A DNA stretch of 38,076 bases from Gemmatimonadales bacterium (GCA_030697825.1 JAUYOW010000070.1:1-38076), one strand, 5' to 3'. Shown: positions 1 through 8,043, numbered from the stretch's first letter. Notes: generated by a model from the letters alone, not told the origin. Program-made: numbers and translations.

Positions 1-397
1 TGGCCGACGCCCATCGATAGGAATTTGAATCGCCGCTCCCAGAGTATGCGCCTAGTGCCGAGCTGCGGCGAGAGGGGTGCGGGCGCAGAACCGGTCCGCC
101 GACGCGCGTGCGCACCGACGCCACGCTCAGGTCACGGTCGACTTGCCCCGTGGCGAGCCACAAGTAGATGATGCGACGGCTGACGCCCAACTGCCGGGCG
201 ATCGCCGCCTTTGTGAGGCCCTGATCCAGCAAGTGTCTGAGCAGCACCAGTCGCTCCCATCCGTACACCGGTGTCTCCCCGCAACAAGGAGACCCCAAGG
301 TGAAGGCAAGGCTGGGCGTACCACCACCCAACCGGGATCACGACCGAGTGTGCAATTTCACCCGGTGCTTCTGTGCAATTTCAAACCGGTGATGACA
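1..397 (-). mobile_element. End of an IS21-family-like insertion sequence, cut by the window edge
   Basis: Read on the minus strand, the element starts with TG at 397. It then carries two direct copies of a unit with core GAAATTGCACA (near 370-385 and 347-360), about 24 bp apart. Multiple direct repeats at the ends are usual for IS21. A short istA-like frame begins about 130 bp inside. Only one end is in the window, so the other end, istB and the target duplication cannot be checked. Confidence 0.6.
2..268 (-). pseudogene. istA: istA-like transposase, N-terminal piece
   Basis: The frame opens with GTG at 268 after GGGGAGA. Its first ~50 residues read like the IstA N-terminus: VYGWERLVLLRHLLDQG, then a helix-turn-helix with AIARQLGVSRR, then TGQVDRDL. 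This part would bind the terminal repeats. After residue ~55 the expected proline-rich linker and LDPY motif are not recognisable, although no stop appears before the window edge. The copy is therefore probably frameshifted or joined to unrelated DNA, and I treat it as a broken remnant. An intact but divergent gene continuing to the left is possible. Confidence 0.5.
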
Positions 398-702
398 TAA
401 ACTGCCATCAGATTGCGGTGGGCGATAGGCCGAGCGGCCTAGGGGCCGCGAGCCCGTCCGTTAGCCAGGGGCGTCGCCCGCCGTGCTAACCAATCGCGCT
501 TAAGTGGGCCGTGCCGGCGCGCCTCGCTCGCCTGGTCCAACCGTACTACTCGAGCACGATGCGCCCGCCACACGCGCCAGCGCCCCGCCTGCGCCCCGAT
601 CTCGGCCCGGGGCTATCCGGGGTGGCCTCGCCGTGCGCGGCCCGTCCAGCCGCCCGCCGCGCGCCGTAAGCCATAGTTGAGCCATAGTTGGGCCGGAAAG
701 CG
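398..702. other. Non-coding stretch between the IS end and the tRNA-Leu terminator
   Basis: No open frame here has recognisable protein sequence. Visible are a GC-rich inverted repeat near 429-450 (GGCCGAGCGGCC followed by GGGGCCGCG) and a direct repeat GCCATAGTTG at 670-679 and 681-690. It may be a decayed integration zone next to the tRNA gene; nothing more can be supported. Confidence 0.4.
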
Positions 703-726
703 AACGGGGCGCCGAAGCGCCCCGTT
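703..726 (-). terminator. Hairpin terminator of tRNA-Leu
   Basis: A perfect 10-bp stem AACGGGGCGC / GCGCCCCGTT closes on a TTCG tetraloop when read on the minus strand, 24 bases after the tRNA 3' end. The tail CGCTTTCC is only weakly T-rich, so termination may be partial. Confidence 0.7.
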
Positions 727-749
727 GGCCAAGTCCTTGTCCTGTCTGA

Positions 750-832
750 TGCCCGAGGAGAGATTCGAACTCTCACGCCGTCGCCGGCACGGGATTTTGA
801 GTCCCGCGTGTCTGCCATTCCACCACTCGGGC
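750..832 (-). tRNA. tRNA-Leu (anticodon CAA)
   Basis: The minus strand folds as a class II tRNA. The acceptor stem is GCCCGAG / CTCGGGC (832-826 with 757-751) with discriminator A at 750. The anticodon arm CGGGA-CTCAAAA-TCCCG carries CAA. A variable arm follows, then the T-arm GAGAGTTCGAATCTCTC. The long variable arm and CAA anticodon identify leucine decoding UUG. The CCA tail is not encoded. A UUCG-loop terminator lies just downstream. Confidence 0.95.
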
Positions 833-839
833 GGCTGGT

Positions 840-952
840 ACTGACGTGATGAGTAATAGGTGATGGCTGATGGGTGATGGGGGCCGCACGAATTCCCCCT
901 TCACTCATCACCTATAACTCCTACCCATCACTCATCACCTATCACCTACGGG
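840..952. repeat. GGTGATG-type repeat tract with inverted halves
   Basis: The left half has tandem GATGGGTGATGG-like units on the plus strand (845-880). The right half has the complementary CATCACC-type units (903-950), around a GGGGG/CCCCC centre. The tract fills the gap between tRNA-Leu and the next gene and supplies that gene's last codons and stop at 935-937. I do not recognise the family. Confidence 0.75.
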
Positions 953-1693
953 TCTTCCCAAGATCTCGCTCAGCACCACGGCGTCTCCCGGCCGCCCCGT
1001 CGCGAACCGCGCCAGCTTGCCCGGCTTGGCGGCCGTGACGCGTCGTTCCACCCGGGCCTCCGCCGCTGCGACCTTCTCGTGCCAGGCCTGGTGCTCCACC
1101 CTGCCGCCGATGGCCGCGCCCTCCTCGACCACCGCACGTCGCGCCGTCTGCTCGCTACTCAGCTCCTCGTTCGAGACCTCCGGCGCCACCTCGCGGTCGG
1201 CCCAACGACGGCGCGCCTCGATGATGGCGGCGGCCTGGTCGTCGTAACCGGCCCCCTCGAGGCTGACTACCGTTTCATCTTCCGACGTCTTGTCCGCGTC
1301 GTCGTCCTCGAACTCCAGGACCGGGCGGCGGGTCACGCTGGGTCGGGCAGGCTTCTTGGGATAGAACACTTCGCGCGTCGGCTGCTGCTTCATCAGGCGA
1401 TTCGCCGCGGCCTTCCGCGCGTCCGGGTATGCCCGCGCCCGGACCTCCTCGTCCGACTCCGCCGCCGGACGCGGCCGCTGCGGCGGCCGCGTGGCCACCT
1501 GCTCCGCCGCCTTCAGCTCCGCAAGGGCCCGCGCCAACTGGCCCATCGGCGCGCCCGATTCTCGCACGCTCTCCGTGGACTCGAGGGACGCGCCTGTGGA
1601 CCGCGCCGCCGGCCTCTTCTTCTTGCCGAAGAGCACCGCGACGACCCAGAGGATCAGGATCGGCCAGACCAGATTGAAGTCCGCGAGAATCAC
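935..1693 (-). CDS. Unknown membrane-anchored charged protein
   Basis: This 252-residue protein has one N-terminal transmembrane helix (about residues 5-22, WPILILWVVAVLF) followed by GKKKR, which suggests the rest is cytoplasmic. The remainder is highly charged, predicted helical or disordered and alanine/arginine-rich, with an acidic patch EFEDDD near 127-132. I recognise no family. The start is GTG at 1693, with GAGGG upstream. It lies 42 bp after floA on the same strand, so it may belong to the same membrane-domain operon, though repeat DNA fills the gap. Its final codons come from the GGTGATG repeat tract. It is real by position, strand consistency and its clear membrane helix; its function is unknown. 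Confidence 0.65.
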   Translation of the reverse strand: MILADFNLVWPILILWVVAVLFGKKKRPAARSTGASLESTESVRESGAPMGQLARALAELKAAEQVATRPPQRPRPAAESDEEVRARAYPDARKAAANRLMKQQPTREVFYPKKPARPSVTRRPVLEFEDDDADKTSEDETVVSLEGAGYDDQAAAIIEARRRWADREVAPEVSNEELSSEQTARRAVVEEGAAIGGRVEHQAWHEKVAAAEARVERRVTAAKPGKLARFATGRPGDAVVLSEILGRPVGDR

Positions 1694-1701
1694 CCTGCCC
1701 T

Positions 1702-1757
1702 CACTCCCCTCTCTCCCCTGTCTCCCCTGTCTCCCCTAACTCCCCTGACTCCCCTGC
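1702..1757. repeat. CTCCCCTGT tandem repeat at the floA 3' end
   Basis: Six imperfect 9-10 bp units with core CTCCCCT run in tandem. The tract encodes the last residues and stop codon of floA and the gap to the next gene. Units differ by single bases, so this is degenerate rather than a fresh slippage array. Confidence 0.8.
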
Positions 1758-2734
1758 TCTCCACCAGTCTCCTCCGCGATCGCCGTCCGCATCGACGTAT
1801 CAGCCTGCACGTTCCGGTACCGCGCGAAGTCCATGATCCCGAGGTTTCCCTTCCGGAACGCCTCGGCGATGGCGAGTGGTATCTGGGCCTCCGCCTCAAC
1901 GACCTTGGCCCGCATCTCCTGCACCCGCGCCTTCTGCTCCTGCTCCACCGCCACGGCGAGCGTACGCCGCTCCTCCGCCTTGGCCTGGGCGATCCGCTTG
2001 TCCGCCTCCGCCTGGTCGGTCTGAAGCTCGGCGCCGATGTTCTTTCCCACGTCCACGTCGGCGATGTCGATCGAGAGGATCTCGAATGCCGTACCGCTGT
2101 CGAGACCCTTGGCCAGAACCGTCTTCGAGATCATGTCAGGGTTCTCGAGCACCTTCTTGTGCGACTCCGCCGAGCCGATGGTCGAGACGATCCCTTCGCC
2201 CACCCGCGCGAGGATGGTCTCTTCACCCGCGCCGCCCACCAGGCGATTGATGTTGGCGCGGATGGTGACGCGCGCCAGCGCCAGCAGCTGGATGCCGTCC
2301 TTGGCCATCGCGGCGACCTTGGGCGTCTGGATGACCTTGGGGTTCACGGAGAACTGCACCGCCTCGAGCACGTCGCGGCCCGCGAGGTCTATCGCCGAAG
2401 CCTGCTTGAAGGTGAGCCCGATCCCGGCCTTGTCCGCCGAAACGAGCGCGTTCACTACCCGGTCCACGTTGCCATGGGAGAGGTAGAGCGACTCGAGCTC
2501 GTTGATGTTGAGCGAGAGCCCGGCCTTGGTGGCCTGGATCAGCGGGTAGACGATCCTCTTGGGATCGACCCCCCGGAACCGCATGCCGATGAGCGTGCCG
2601 AACTTCACCCACACGCCGGAGGCGGCCGCCGTTATCCAGAGGCGGATGGGGACGAAGTGGAAGAACGTGAACACGAGACCGATGCCGGCCACTACCAGGA
2701 CGAGCAGGATCGGACCGCCGAGATTTTCAGGCAT
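1736..2734 (-). CDS. floA: Flotillin-like protein FloA
   Basis: FloA scaffolds membrane microdomains from the cytoplasmic face. The 332-residue protein has an N-terminal membrane hairpin (about 7-30, [20 protein letters not shown]), the FloA signature [19 protein letters not shown] (about 55-73), an SPFH-like core, and an Ala/Glu-rich coiled coil (about 235-300, [17 protein letters not shown]). Length matches the family. The start is ATG at 2734. A NfeD-family gene lies 30 bp upstream on the same strand, the usual partner. The tail after residue ~320 (GGEQGSQGS) is encoded by the adjacent CTCCCCT repeat, so the original C-terminus was probably replaced or extended by repeat sequence. Confidence 0.93.
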   Translation of the reverse strand: MPENLGGPILLVLVVAGIGLVFTFFHFVPIRLWITAAASGVWVKFGTLIGMRFRGVDPKRIVYPLIQATKAGLSLNINELESLYLSHGNVDRVVNALVSADKAGIGLTFKQASAIDLAGRDVLEAVQFSVNPKVIQTPKVAAMAKDGIQLLALARVTIRANINRLVGGAGEETILARVGEGIVSTIGSAESHKKVLENPDMISKTVLAKGLDSGTAFEILSIDIADVDVGKNIGAELQTDQAEADKRIAQAKAEERRTLAVAVEQEQKARVQEMRAKVVEAEAQIPLAIAEAFRKGNLGIMDFARYRNVQADTSMRTAIAEETGGEQGSQGS

Positions 2735-2764
2735 GCCAGGCTCCAGTAGGTTGAGAGACCCGCG

Positions 2765-3220
2765 TCACGCGGGAAGCTTGGGTGCGGGCCGCACCAGGAC
2801 GCGCATTCCTTCGGCGCGGACCACTGTTACGACCGTGCCCGCATACACGAACTCGCCTTCGGTCGTCACGTCGACCCGCTCGCCCTCGATCTGCGCGATG
2901 CCTACCGGCCTCAGCTCGGACAGGGCGACGCCGATCTTGCCCACGAGGTCCACCCTCGGCTCGGCGGAAACGAAACCCTCCGCGCTCGCCACTGCCTCCT
3001 GATGCAGTATGCCGGCGAGTCGGCGGCTGGCCGGCAGGTGCAGCAGGAGCGCGACTCCGACCGCGGCCACGATCCCGACACCCACGGCGACGCCGGTGAT
3101 CAGTTCCCAGATGTTGGGCCACCCGGCGGTGGTCCTCCCCAGCATGAAGAATATGAGGCCGAAGATGATCGCGCCGAGGACGAGTCCGCCGACCAGACCG
3201 ATCTTGGGATGCACGGCCAT
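2765..3220 (-). CDS. NfeD-like membrane protein (short form)
   Basis: Short NfeD proteins pair with FloA-type flotillins and probably tune membrane-domain assembly. The 151-residue protein shows two transmembrane segments (about 8-29 and 40-63) and a C-terminal OB-fold-like domain (about 75-145) with the pattern LVGKIGVALSELRPVGIAQIEG then YAGTVVTVVRAEGMRVLV, typical of NfeD C-termini. It lacks the N-terminal ClpP-like protease domain of long NfeD. The start is ATG at 3218-3220. It is the first gene of the floA cluster. A strong hairpin at 3277-3303 separates it from the sigma-factor operon upstream. Confidence 0.88.
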   Translation of the reverse strand: MAVHPKIGLVGGLVLGAIIFGLIFFMLGRTTAGWPNIWELITGVAVGVGIVAAVGVALLLHLPASRRLAGILHQEAVASAEGFVSAEPRVDLVGKIGVALSELRPVGIAQIEGERVDVTTEGEFVYAGTVVTVVRAEGMRVLVRPAPKLPA

Positions 3221-3270
3221 AGAGTTGTGAAGCTAGCGACCCGTCACGACGCCCGCGAGGCCCGCTGGAA

Positions 3271-3303
3271 AGAGAAGGGCGCCGGCATCGTTCGCCGGCG
3301 CCC
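3271..3303 (-). terminator. Terminator after the Spy-like gene
   Basis: A perfect 10-bp stem GGGCGCCGGC / GCCGGCGCCC with a 7-base loop (3277-3303) lies 33 bp past the Spy-like stop. Read on the minus strand it is followed by TTCTCTTT. It ends the sigma-factor operon ahead of nfeD-floA. Confidence 0.85.
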
Positions 3304-3335
3304 CACTTTCCTTCGCGATCCCGCTCAGCCGCCCG

Positions 3336-4013
3336 TTACATCTCGTCTTCCGGCGGCCCACCGGGCTGCCGTGCCCCCGGCCGCGGACGGCGCTGGAACT
3401 GCGGCTCCGGCTGGCCCTGCTGCGGCCCCATCATCCCCGGCCGGGACCGGTCGCGGACCCGATCCACCTGGTCCATCAGCGCCCGCCGCATCATGAGCAG
3501 CCGAGCGCGCTGGATCGGCGTCAGGAACGCCGCCAGCTCCCGCAGCTCCTGCTGCTCGAGCTGAGCCCGTGCCACGTGGTTCTGCGCGATGGCGTCGAGC
3601 AGGCGGGCGAGGCTGTCCTGGTTGGCCGCCACGCCGGGCTGGAGCTGCGCCACTGCCGCGCGGTGCAGGTCCGCCTCACGGCGGCCCAGGTCCCGATGAC
3701 GGTCTTCGTTGGTGCGCCCCGCCTGTCGCAGCCGCTCCATCTGCTGGTCGTTGAGCCCCAATTCCGTCTGGACCCGCTGCGCGAAGCGTTCCTGGATCTG
3801 CTGTTGGAGGCGCTCGCGGTCCGGCCGCCCCTGCATCCGCATCCCCATTCCGGGCTGCATCTCCATTCCGGGCTGCATCCCCATCCCCGGCGCGGGTTGA
3901 ACCGTCACGGTGTCCGGCGGCGGCGGACGCCGCGGTGGGTTCTGCGCCAGCGCCACACCGGCACCCAACACCAGGACCGCCACGGTGGTGGCGCGATGGA
4001 TCACGTGCTTCAT
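3336..4013 (-). CDS. Spy/CpxP-like periplasmic protein (LTXXQ type)
   Basis: The 225-residue protein has a signal peptide (1-23, cleaved after ALAQ), a proline- and Met/Gly-rich linker with three near-repeats of PGMGMQ/PGMEMQ (about 42-60), and an all-helical Spy-like region (about 65-200). That region contains a first helix motif ELGLNDQQMERL and a second LTPIQRARLLMM, matching the LTxxQ box. The C-terminus is Pro/Gln/Arg-rich. Spy and CpxP homologues are periplasmic chaperones or metal/envelope-stress sensors. The Met-rich linker might bind copper or another soft metal, which is inference. ATG overlaps the anti-sigma stop (ATGA), so it is the third gene of an ECF sigma operon and likely its effector or feedback sensor. 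Confidence 0.82.
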   Translation of the reverse strand: MKHVIHRATTVAVLVLGAGVALAQNPPRRPPPPDTVTVQPAPGMGMQPGMEMQPGMGMRMQGRPDRERLQQQIQERFAQRVQTELGLNDQQMERLRQAGRTNEDRHRDLGRREADLHRAAVAQLQPGVAANQDSLARLLDAIAQNHVARAQLEQQELRELAAFLTPIQRARLLMMRRALMDQVDRVRDRSRPGMMGPQQGQPEPQFQRRPRPGARQPGGPPEDEM

Positions 4014-4480
4014 ATAGCTCCCTCTTTCGACTGCATTGCCTGCAGCAAGGCTCGCAGCTCCGGTTCCGACAGATCGTCAACCGACATAGCAGACGCACGG
4101 GGGACAGTGGCGTTAACCGCTCGGACCTGGTCCACCACTCGGAGAACGGCCTCCGCCTCGCTCTGGTCGAGCGAATCAACGCCCGAGACCGGCAGCGTGA
4201 CGACGACCGAAGCTGTGTGTCCACCGCTCCGGACGCCCATCATCGTCACCGTGCCGGCGACGATCACGAGCGAAGCCGCGGCCGCGACCCGCAACCCGCG
4301 CGGTGCCGAGAGGACGCGACCGATCAGTGTGGCGGGCGCTTCCGGCTCCTGGTTCAGCCGCGCGAGAACGCGCGCCGCCACCCGCTCCGCGTCCACCCGC
4401 GCAGCGCTACGCTGCGCCTTCGCATCCAGCTCCGCGAGCGCCTTCGCCAGCCCCGTGGGCAGTTCGTTCATCGGATCCAT
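4010..4480 (-). CDS. Probable anti-sigma factor, single membrane helix
   Basis: This 156-residue protein directly follows, and overlaps by 13 bp, an ECF sigma factor gene, the usual arrangement for an anti-sigma factor. It has a cytoplasmic helical N-terminus (1-60), one transmembrane helix (about 63-83, LRVAAAASLVIVAGTVTMMGV) and a ~70-residue extracytoplasmic C-terminus. There is no zinc HxxxCxxC motif, so it is not a ZAS-type factor. The C-terminal LSEPELRALLQAMQSKE is a conserved-looking helix. Function is inferred from position and topology, not sequence family. ATG at 4480 is used; a second ATG at 4471 is possible. Confidence 0.75.
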   Translation of the reverse strand: MDPMNELPTGLAKALAELDAKAQRSAARVDAERVAARVLARLNQEPEAPATLIGRVLSAPRGLRVAAAASLVIVAGTVTMMGVRSGGHTASVVVTLPVSGVDSLDQSEAEAVLRVVDQVRAVNATVPRASAMSVDDLSEPELRALLQAMQSKEGAI

Positions 4481-5013
4481 GACTTCAACCTCTTCACCGC
4501 GTGGTGATAGTGCACCCGCGCCGCCCCTTCACTGATCCCGAGCCCGCCCGCGATCTGCGCGTACTCCATCCCCTGCTGGGCCCGGAGCAGGAAGACCTCG
4601 CGCTGGAGCGGCGCCAGCGCCGCGATCCCTTCCTGGATCTTTTCCGCCGTCCAGGTCGCTTCCGCCTCGCCGTCCGGCGTCCCGCCGGGGTCCCGCAGGT
4701 CGGGTGTCAGCTCGATCACCTGCCGCCGTTTCCACTGCCGGCGCCGGTCCTTCAGAAGGTTGCTACCGATGGTGAGCAGCCACGTGCGGAAGCTCGATCC
4801 GCCACGGAACGACCGGAGTCCCCGAAACGCCTTGAAGAAGGCGTCCTGGCTGATGTCCTCCAACTCGTCGTCGGGCGCGCCTTGCACCGCCAGATAGCGG
4901 GCGAGCGGCGTGCTGTGCCGCCGCACCAGCTCCGCGGCCGCGCGCTCGTCGCCCGCCAGGTAGCGGGCGATCAGGTCGCCATCCGACTCGACGGCGGTCG
5001 CCAGTGCTCCCAT
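4468..5013 (-). CDS. ECF-family RNA polymerase sigma factor
   Basis: The 181-residue protein has region 2 (about 15-85) with DELEDISQDAFFKAFRGLRSFRGGSSFRTWLLTI and region 4 (about 120-178) with LAPLQREVFLLRAQQGMEYAQIAGGLGISEGAARVHYHHAVKRL, the normal ECF layout. It directs core RNA polymerase to stress promoters. I place the start at ATG 5013; a TTG at 5037 gives an 8-residue extension, and neither has a clear ribosome-binding site. The operon runs sigma, membrane anti-sigma and Spy-like protein with overlapping stops and starts, ending at the 3277-3303 terminator, and reads as an envelope-stress circuit. Confidence 0.93.
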   Translation of the reverse strand: MGALATAVESDGDLIARYLAGDERAAAELVRRHSTPLARYLAVQGAPDDELEDISQDAFFKAFRGLRSFRGGSSFRTWLLTIGSNLLKDRRRQWKRRQVIELTPDLRDPGGTPDGEAEATWTAEKIQEGIAALAPLQREVFLLRAQQGMEYAQIAGGLGISEGAARVHYHHAVKRLKSWIR

Positions 5014-5160
5014 TAGTCGAAGAATTGGACGTTCCAAGGTGGGGCCCGTTAAGGCGCAGGACCGGCCGGCTCAGGGGGCCTCCATGCTCGGTTCTCCTCG
5101 CACCCAAAATGCGCCAAGCCGAGCCCTTGCGCGAGATGTGAACCGCCGCGATACTTCGGC

Positions 5161-5178
5161 TTCGAACGCTCGTTCGAA
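5161..5178. promoter_or_regulatory. Perfect palindromic operator, PaaR-type
   Basis: TTCGAACGCTCGTTCGAA is a perfect 8-2-8 inverted repeat ending 9 bp before the TetR gene start. Its core CGAACGCTCGTTCG fits the CNAACGNNCGTTNG site reported for Thermus PaaR. It lies between two divergent transcription units (ECF sigma and the aromatic-CoA run), where a repressor of its own operon would bind. Confidence 0.8.
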
Positions 5179-5187
5179 ACAATCCGA

Positions 5188-5784
5188 GTGCTCATGACAG
5201 GATTCGACAACCGCCGGGAAAACCTGCTCGCTGTAGCGGCCCGAGTCTTCGCGGCTACCGGCTACGACCGCACTTCCATGCGGGACTTGGCCCGCGCGTC
5301 GTCCATGAGCCTCGCCGGAATGTACTACTACGTGAAAGGCAAAGAGGACCTGCTCTTCCAGATCCAGCGGAACTGTTTCGAGCTGGTTCAACAGGGTGCG
5401 CTCGATGCCATCGGCCGTCAGCTATCGGCCGAGGAGCGACTGGCCGCTTTCATCCGCCACCACGTCACGTTCTTCGCGACTCACATGGCCGAGATGAAAG
5501 TGCTCGCGCACGAGGCGGAGTCGCTCTCCGGAGCGGGGCTCGAGACGGTCCGGCGGCTCAAGCGCGGGTACGGGGACGTACTGCTCGGTCTTCTGACGGA
5601 GCTCGGCGGCCACGGTTCTGGAGCGCAGGTGGACCGGCACGTCGCCGCCTACACGTTGTTCGGCATGATGAACTGGATCTACACCTGGTACGACCCCAAG
5701 GGCCCCGTCGATGTGGCGGAGCTCGCCGACTCGATCACCCGGCTGTTCCTGAACGGCTACTCTGCGGAGGTCTCGGTAAGATGA
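5188..5784 (+). CDS. paaR: TetR-family repressor, likely PaaR
   Basis: The 198-residue protein has an N-terminal TetR helix-turn-helix (about 12-58: AARVFAATGYDRTSMRDLARASSMSLAGMYYYVKGKEDLL) and a helical ligand domain. It opens the aromatic acyl-CoA gene run, overlapping the next gene (ATGA). With the PaaR-type palindrome upstream, this suggests an acyl-CoA-responsive repressor released by phenylacetyl-CoA or a similar thioester. The ligand is inferred; KstR2- and FadR-like TetR proteins look alike at this level. GTG at 5188 and ATG at 5194 are both usable starts and neither has a strong ribosome-binding site. Confidence 0.8.
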   Translation: MLMTGFDNRRENLLAVAARVFAATGYDRTSMRDLARASSMSLAGMYYYVKGKEDLLFQIQRNCFELVQQGALDAIGRQLSAEERLAAFIRHHVTFFATHMAEMKVLAHEAESLSGAGLETVRRLKRGYGDVLLGLLTELGGHGSGAQVDRHVAAYTLFGMMNWIYTWYDPKGPVDVAELADSITRLFLNGYSAEVSVR

Positions 5785-6602
5785 CGGCGACATTGGAGAA
5801 GGATACGGCGACGAAGCGGCTGGTGAACTACCGGACCGAGGACGGCATCGCCGTCATCGAGCTGGACGACCCGCCGGCCAACACCTACACCTACGAGCTG
5901 AACCGCCAGCTGGACGACGCGATCCTCCGGGCGCGGTTCGACGACACCGTGTACGTGATCGTGCTGCGCGGCGCCGGCAACAAGTTCTTCTCGGCGGGCG
6001 CGAACATCAGCATGCTGAACACCGTCACGCCGCAGTTCAAGTACTACTTCTGCCTGCACGCCAACGAGACGCTCAGCCGTCTCGAACAGACCCCCAAGCT
6101 GGTCATCGCGGCGCTCAACGGGCACACGGTGGGCGGCGGCCTCGAGATCGCGATGGCGGCCGACATCCGCATCGCGCGGAAGGAAGCGGGCAAGATCGGC
6201 CTGCCCGAAGTGAACCTGGGCGTGCTCCCGGGGACGGGCGGCACGCAGCGCATGGCCCGCCTGATCGGCAAGGTGAAGTCGCTGGAGCTGATGCTCTTCG
6301 GCAAGCAGCTGTCGTTCGATACTGCCAAGGATATGGGCCTCGTCAACGACGTGTGGGACGCGACGCCCGAGGCGTTCTGGGACCAGATCATGGCCTACGC
6401 CAGGCAGTTCTGCCCGCCGAACAAGGCGGCCATGGCGGTGGGCCACATCAAGCGCTCGGTGCAGTCGGGCCTCGAGGTGCCGTTCGAGTACGGGCTGGCG
6501 CTGGAGCGTGAGCTCCAGTCGTTGCTGTTCAAGAGCCAGGACGCCAAGGAGGGCATCGCGGCATACGTCGAGAAGCGCATGCCGGTCTTCAAGGGCAAGT
6601 GA
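5781..6602 (+). CDS. Enoyl-CoA hydratase/isomerase (crotonase family)
   Basis: This 273-residue crotonase has the oxyanion-hole segments SAGANI (71-76) and HTVGGG (115-120). Both catalytic glutamates are present, E122 in GGGLEIAMAAD and E143 in GLPEVNLG, so true hydratase activity is expected. The N-terminus is about 15 residues longer than in short crotonases, and an aromatic segment FKYYFCLH (86-93) lies in the acyl pocket region. Its position behind the PaaR-like regulator suggests hydration of a ring-opened or dehydro-dicarboxylyl-CoA intermediate. It overlaps the upstream stop (ATGA) and the downstream start (TGATG), so it is translationally coupled. Confidence 0.88.
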   Translation: MTATLEKDTATKRLVNYRTEDGIAVIELDDPPANTYTYELNRQLDDAILRARFDDTVYVIVLRGAGNKFFSAGANISMLNTVTPQFKYYFCLHANETLSRLEQTPKLVIAALNGHTVGGGLEIAMAADIRIARKEAGKIGLPEVNLGVLPGTGGTQRMARLIGKVKSLELMLFGKQLSFDTAKDMGLVNDVWDATPEAFWDQIMAYARQFCPPNKAAMAVGHIKRSVQSGLEVPFEYGLALERELQSLLFKSQDAKEGIAAYVEKRMPVFKGK

Positions 6603-8038
6603 TGCGGACGGACCTCTACATCAACGCCGGGTGGGCGCCGGCCGCGGCCGGCCGGCGCTTCCCCGTGGTGAACCCGGCGACCGAAGAAGTGTTGGGCGAG
6701 GTCTCGGAGGGGGACGCGCAGGACATCGACCGGGCCGTGCAGTCGGCGCGGGGTTGCTTCGAGTCCGACGGGTGGCGGAAGCTCGCGCCGAGGCAGCGTG
6801 GCAGGATGCTGGCGAAGGCGGCCGATATCCTGGAGTCACGGCTCGACGAGTTCTCGAAGCTCGAGACGCAGCACAACGGCAAGCCGCTCTTCGAATCGAA
6901 GATCGACGTATCGATGGCGATCGAGACGCTGCGGTACTACGGCGGCTGGGCGGACAAGATCGTGGGCGATACCCTGCCCCTCGCGCCCAACTTCCTCACC
7001 TACACGCTGAAGGAGCCGGTCGGCGTGGTAGGCGCGATCACGCCGTGGAACTTCCCGCTCAACCTCGCCACCTGGAAGTTCGCGCCCGCGCTCGCGTCGG
7101 GCTGCACGGTGGTATCGAAGCCGCCGTCGGAGACGCCGCTCACCATCCTCCTGATGGGCGAGGTGTTCGAGGCCGCCGGCTTCCCGGCCGGGGCGTTCAA
7201 CGTCGTCGCGGGGAGCGGGCGGGTGGCGGGGAACGCGCTGGTGCGGCATCCCGGCGTGGACAAGATCGCTTTCACGGGCTCGACGGAGGTCGGCAAGGGC
7301 ATCATGCGCGAGGCCGCCGAGACGGTGAAGCGCGTGACGCTGGAGCTGGGCGGCAAGTCGCCCAACGTGATCTTCGCCGACGCGGACATCCCGGCGGCGA
7401 TCCGCGGGGCGCAGAACGGCATCTTCTACGGCAAGGGCGAGGTGTGCGCCGCGGGGTCGCGGCTCCTGGTCGAGCGCCAGGTGCACGACCAGGTGGTCGA
7501 GGAGTTGGGCGCGCGCGCGAAGAAGCTCTTGCCCGGTGATCCATTCGACAAGAACACCCGCTTGGGCGCGGTAGTCTCCCTGAAGCAGCAGCAGACGGTC
7601 CTCCGCTACATCGAGCAGGGGAAGCAGGAGGGCGCCGAGCTGGTCGCGGGCGGGAACGCGGCCCAGGTGAACGGCAAGGGCTTCTACGTCGAAGCCACGG
7701 TGTTCGACCAAGTGAGGCCGGAGATGACGATCGCGCGGGAGGAGATCTTCGGCCCGGTCCTGGCGGTGCTCACCTTCGACGACGTCGAGGAGGGGATCGC
7801 GCTCGCCAACCAGTCGATGTACGGGCTGGCCGCGGGCATCTGGACCAAGGACATACAGAAGGCTCACCGGGTTGCCCGCGCGATCCGCGCCGGGACGGTC
7901 TGGATCAATACGTACAACTTCTACGACGCGGCGGCTCCGTTCGGAGGGTACAAGGCGTCGGGATTCGGGCGGGATCTGGGGCGCGAGGCGCTCGAGGGGT
8001 ATCTGGAAACCAAATCGGTATGGGTCAGCCTGCAGTGA
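6602..8038 (+). CDS. Aldehyde dehydrogenase for a CoA-bound semialdehyde (inferred)
   Basis: The 478-residue NAD(P)-dependent aldehyde dehydrogenase has the full catalytic set: N150 (TPWNFPL), K173 (SKPPSE), the FTGST nucleotide loop (about 224-228), E248 (LELGGKSPN) and C282 (GEVCAAGSR). In phenylacetate breakdown the semialdehyde made by ring opening is oxidised by the PaaZ dehydrogenase domain, and in the benzoyl-CoA epoxide route by BoxD. This stand-alone enzyme could fill either role, judged from neighbours (thiolase, PaaG-like, BoxB-like). Betaine-aldehyde-like function cannot be excluded from sequence. ATG overlaps the previous stop by one base. Confidence 0.88.
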   Translation: MRTDLYINAGWAPAAAGRRFPVVNPATEEVLGEVSEGDAQDIDRAVQSARGCFESDGWRKLAPRQRGRMLAKAADILESRLDEFSKLETQHNGKPLFESKIDVSMAIETLRYYGGWADKIVGDTLPLAPNFLTYTLKEPVGVVGAITPWNFPLNLATWKFAPALASGCTVVSKPPSETPLTILLMGEVFEAAGFPAGAFNVVAGSGRVAGNALVRHPGVDKIAFTGSTEVGKGIMREAAETVKRVTLELGGKSPNVIFADADIPAAIRGAQNGIFYGKGEVCAAGSRLLVERQVHDQVVEELGARAKKLLPGDPFDKNTRLGAVVSLKQQQTVLRYIEQGKQEGAELVAGGNAAQVNGKGFYVEATVFDQVRPEMTIAREEIFGPVLAVLTFDDVEEGIALANQSMYGLAAGIWTKDIQKAHRVARAIRAGTVWINTYNFYDAAAPFGGYKASGFGRDLGREALEGYLETKSVWVSLQ

Positions 8039-8043
8039 GCGGT

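Noticed and set aside
77-400. A plus-strand 107-codon frame at the left edge
   Set aside because: It is opposite the istA-like frame and runs through the IS terminal repeats; no protein similarity seen.
1702-1757. CRISPR array
   Set aside because: Units are 9-10 bp with no spacers, and no cas genes are present; the same holds for the tracts at 840, 8044, 18121 and 30693.
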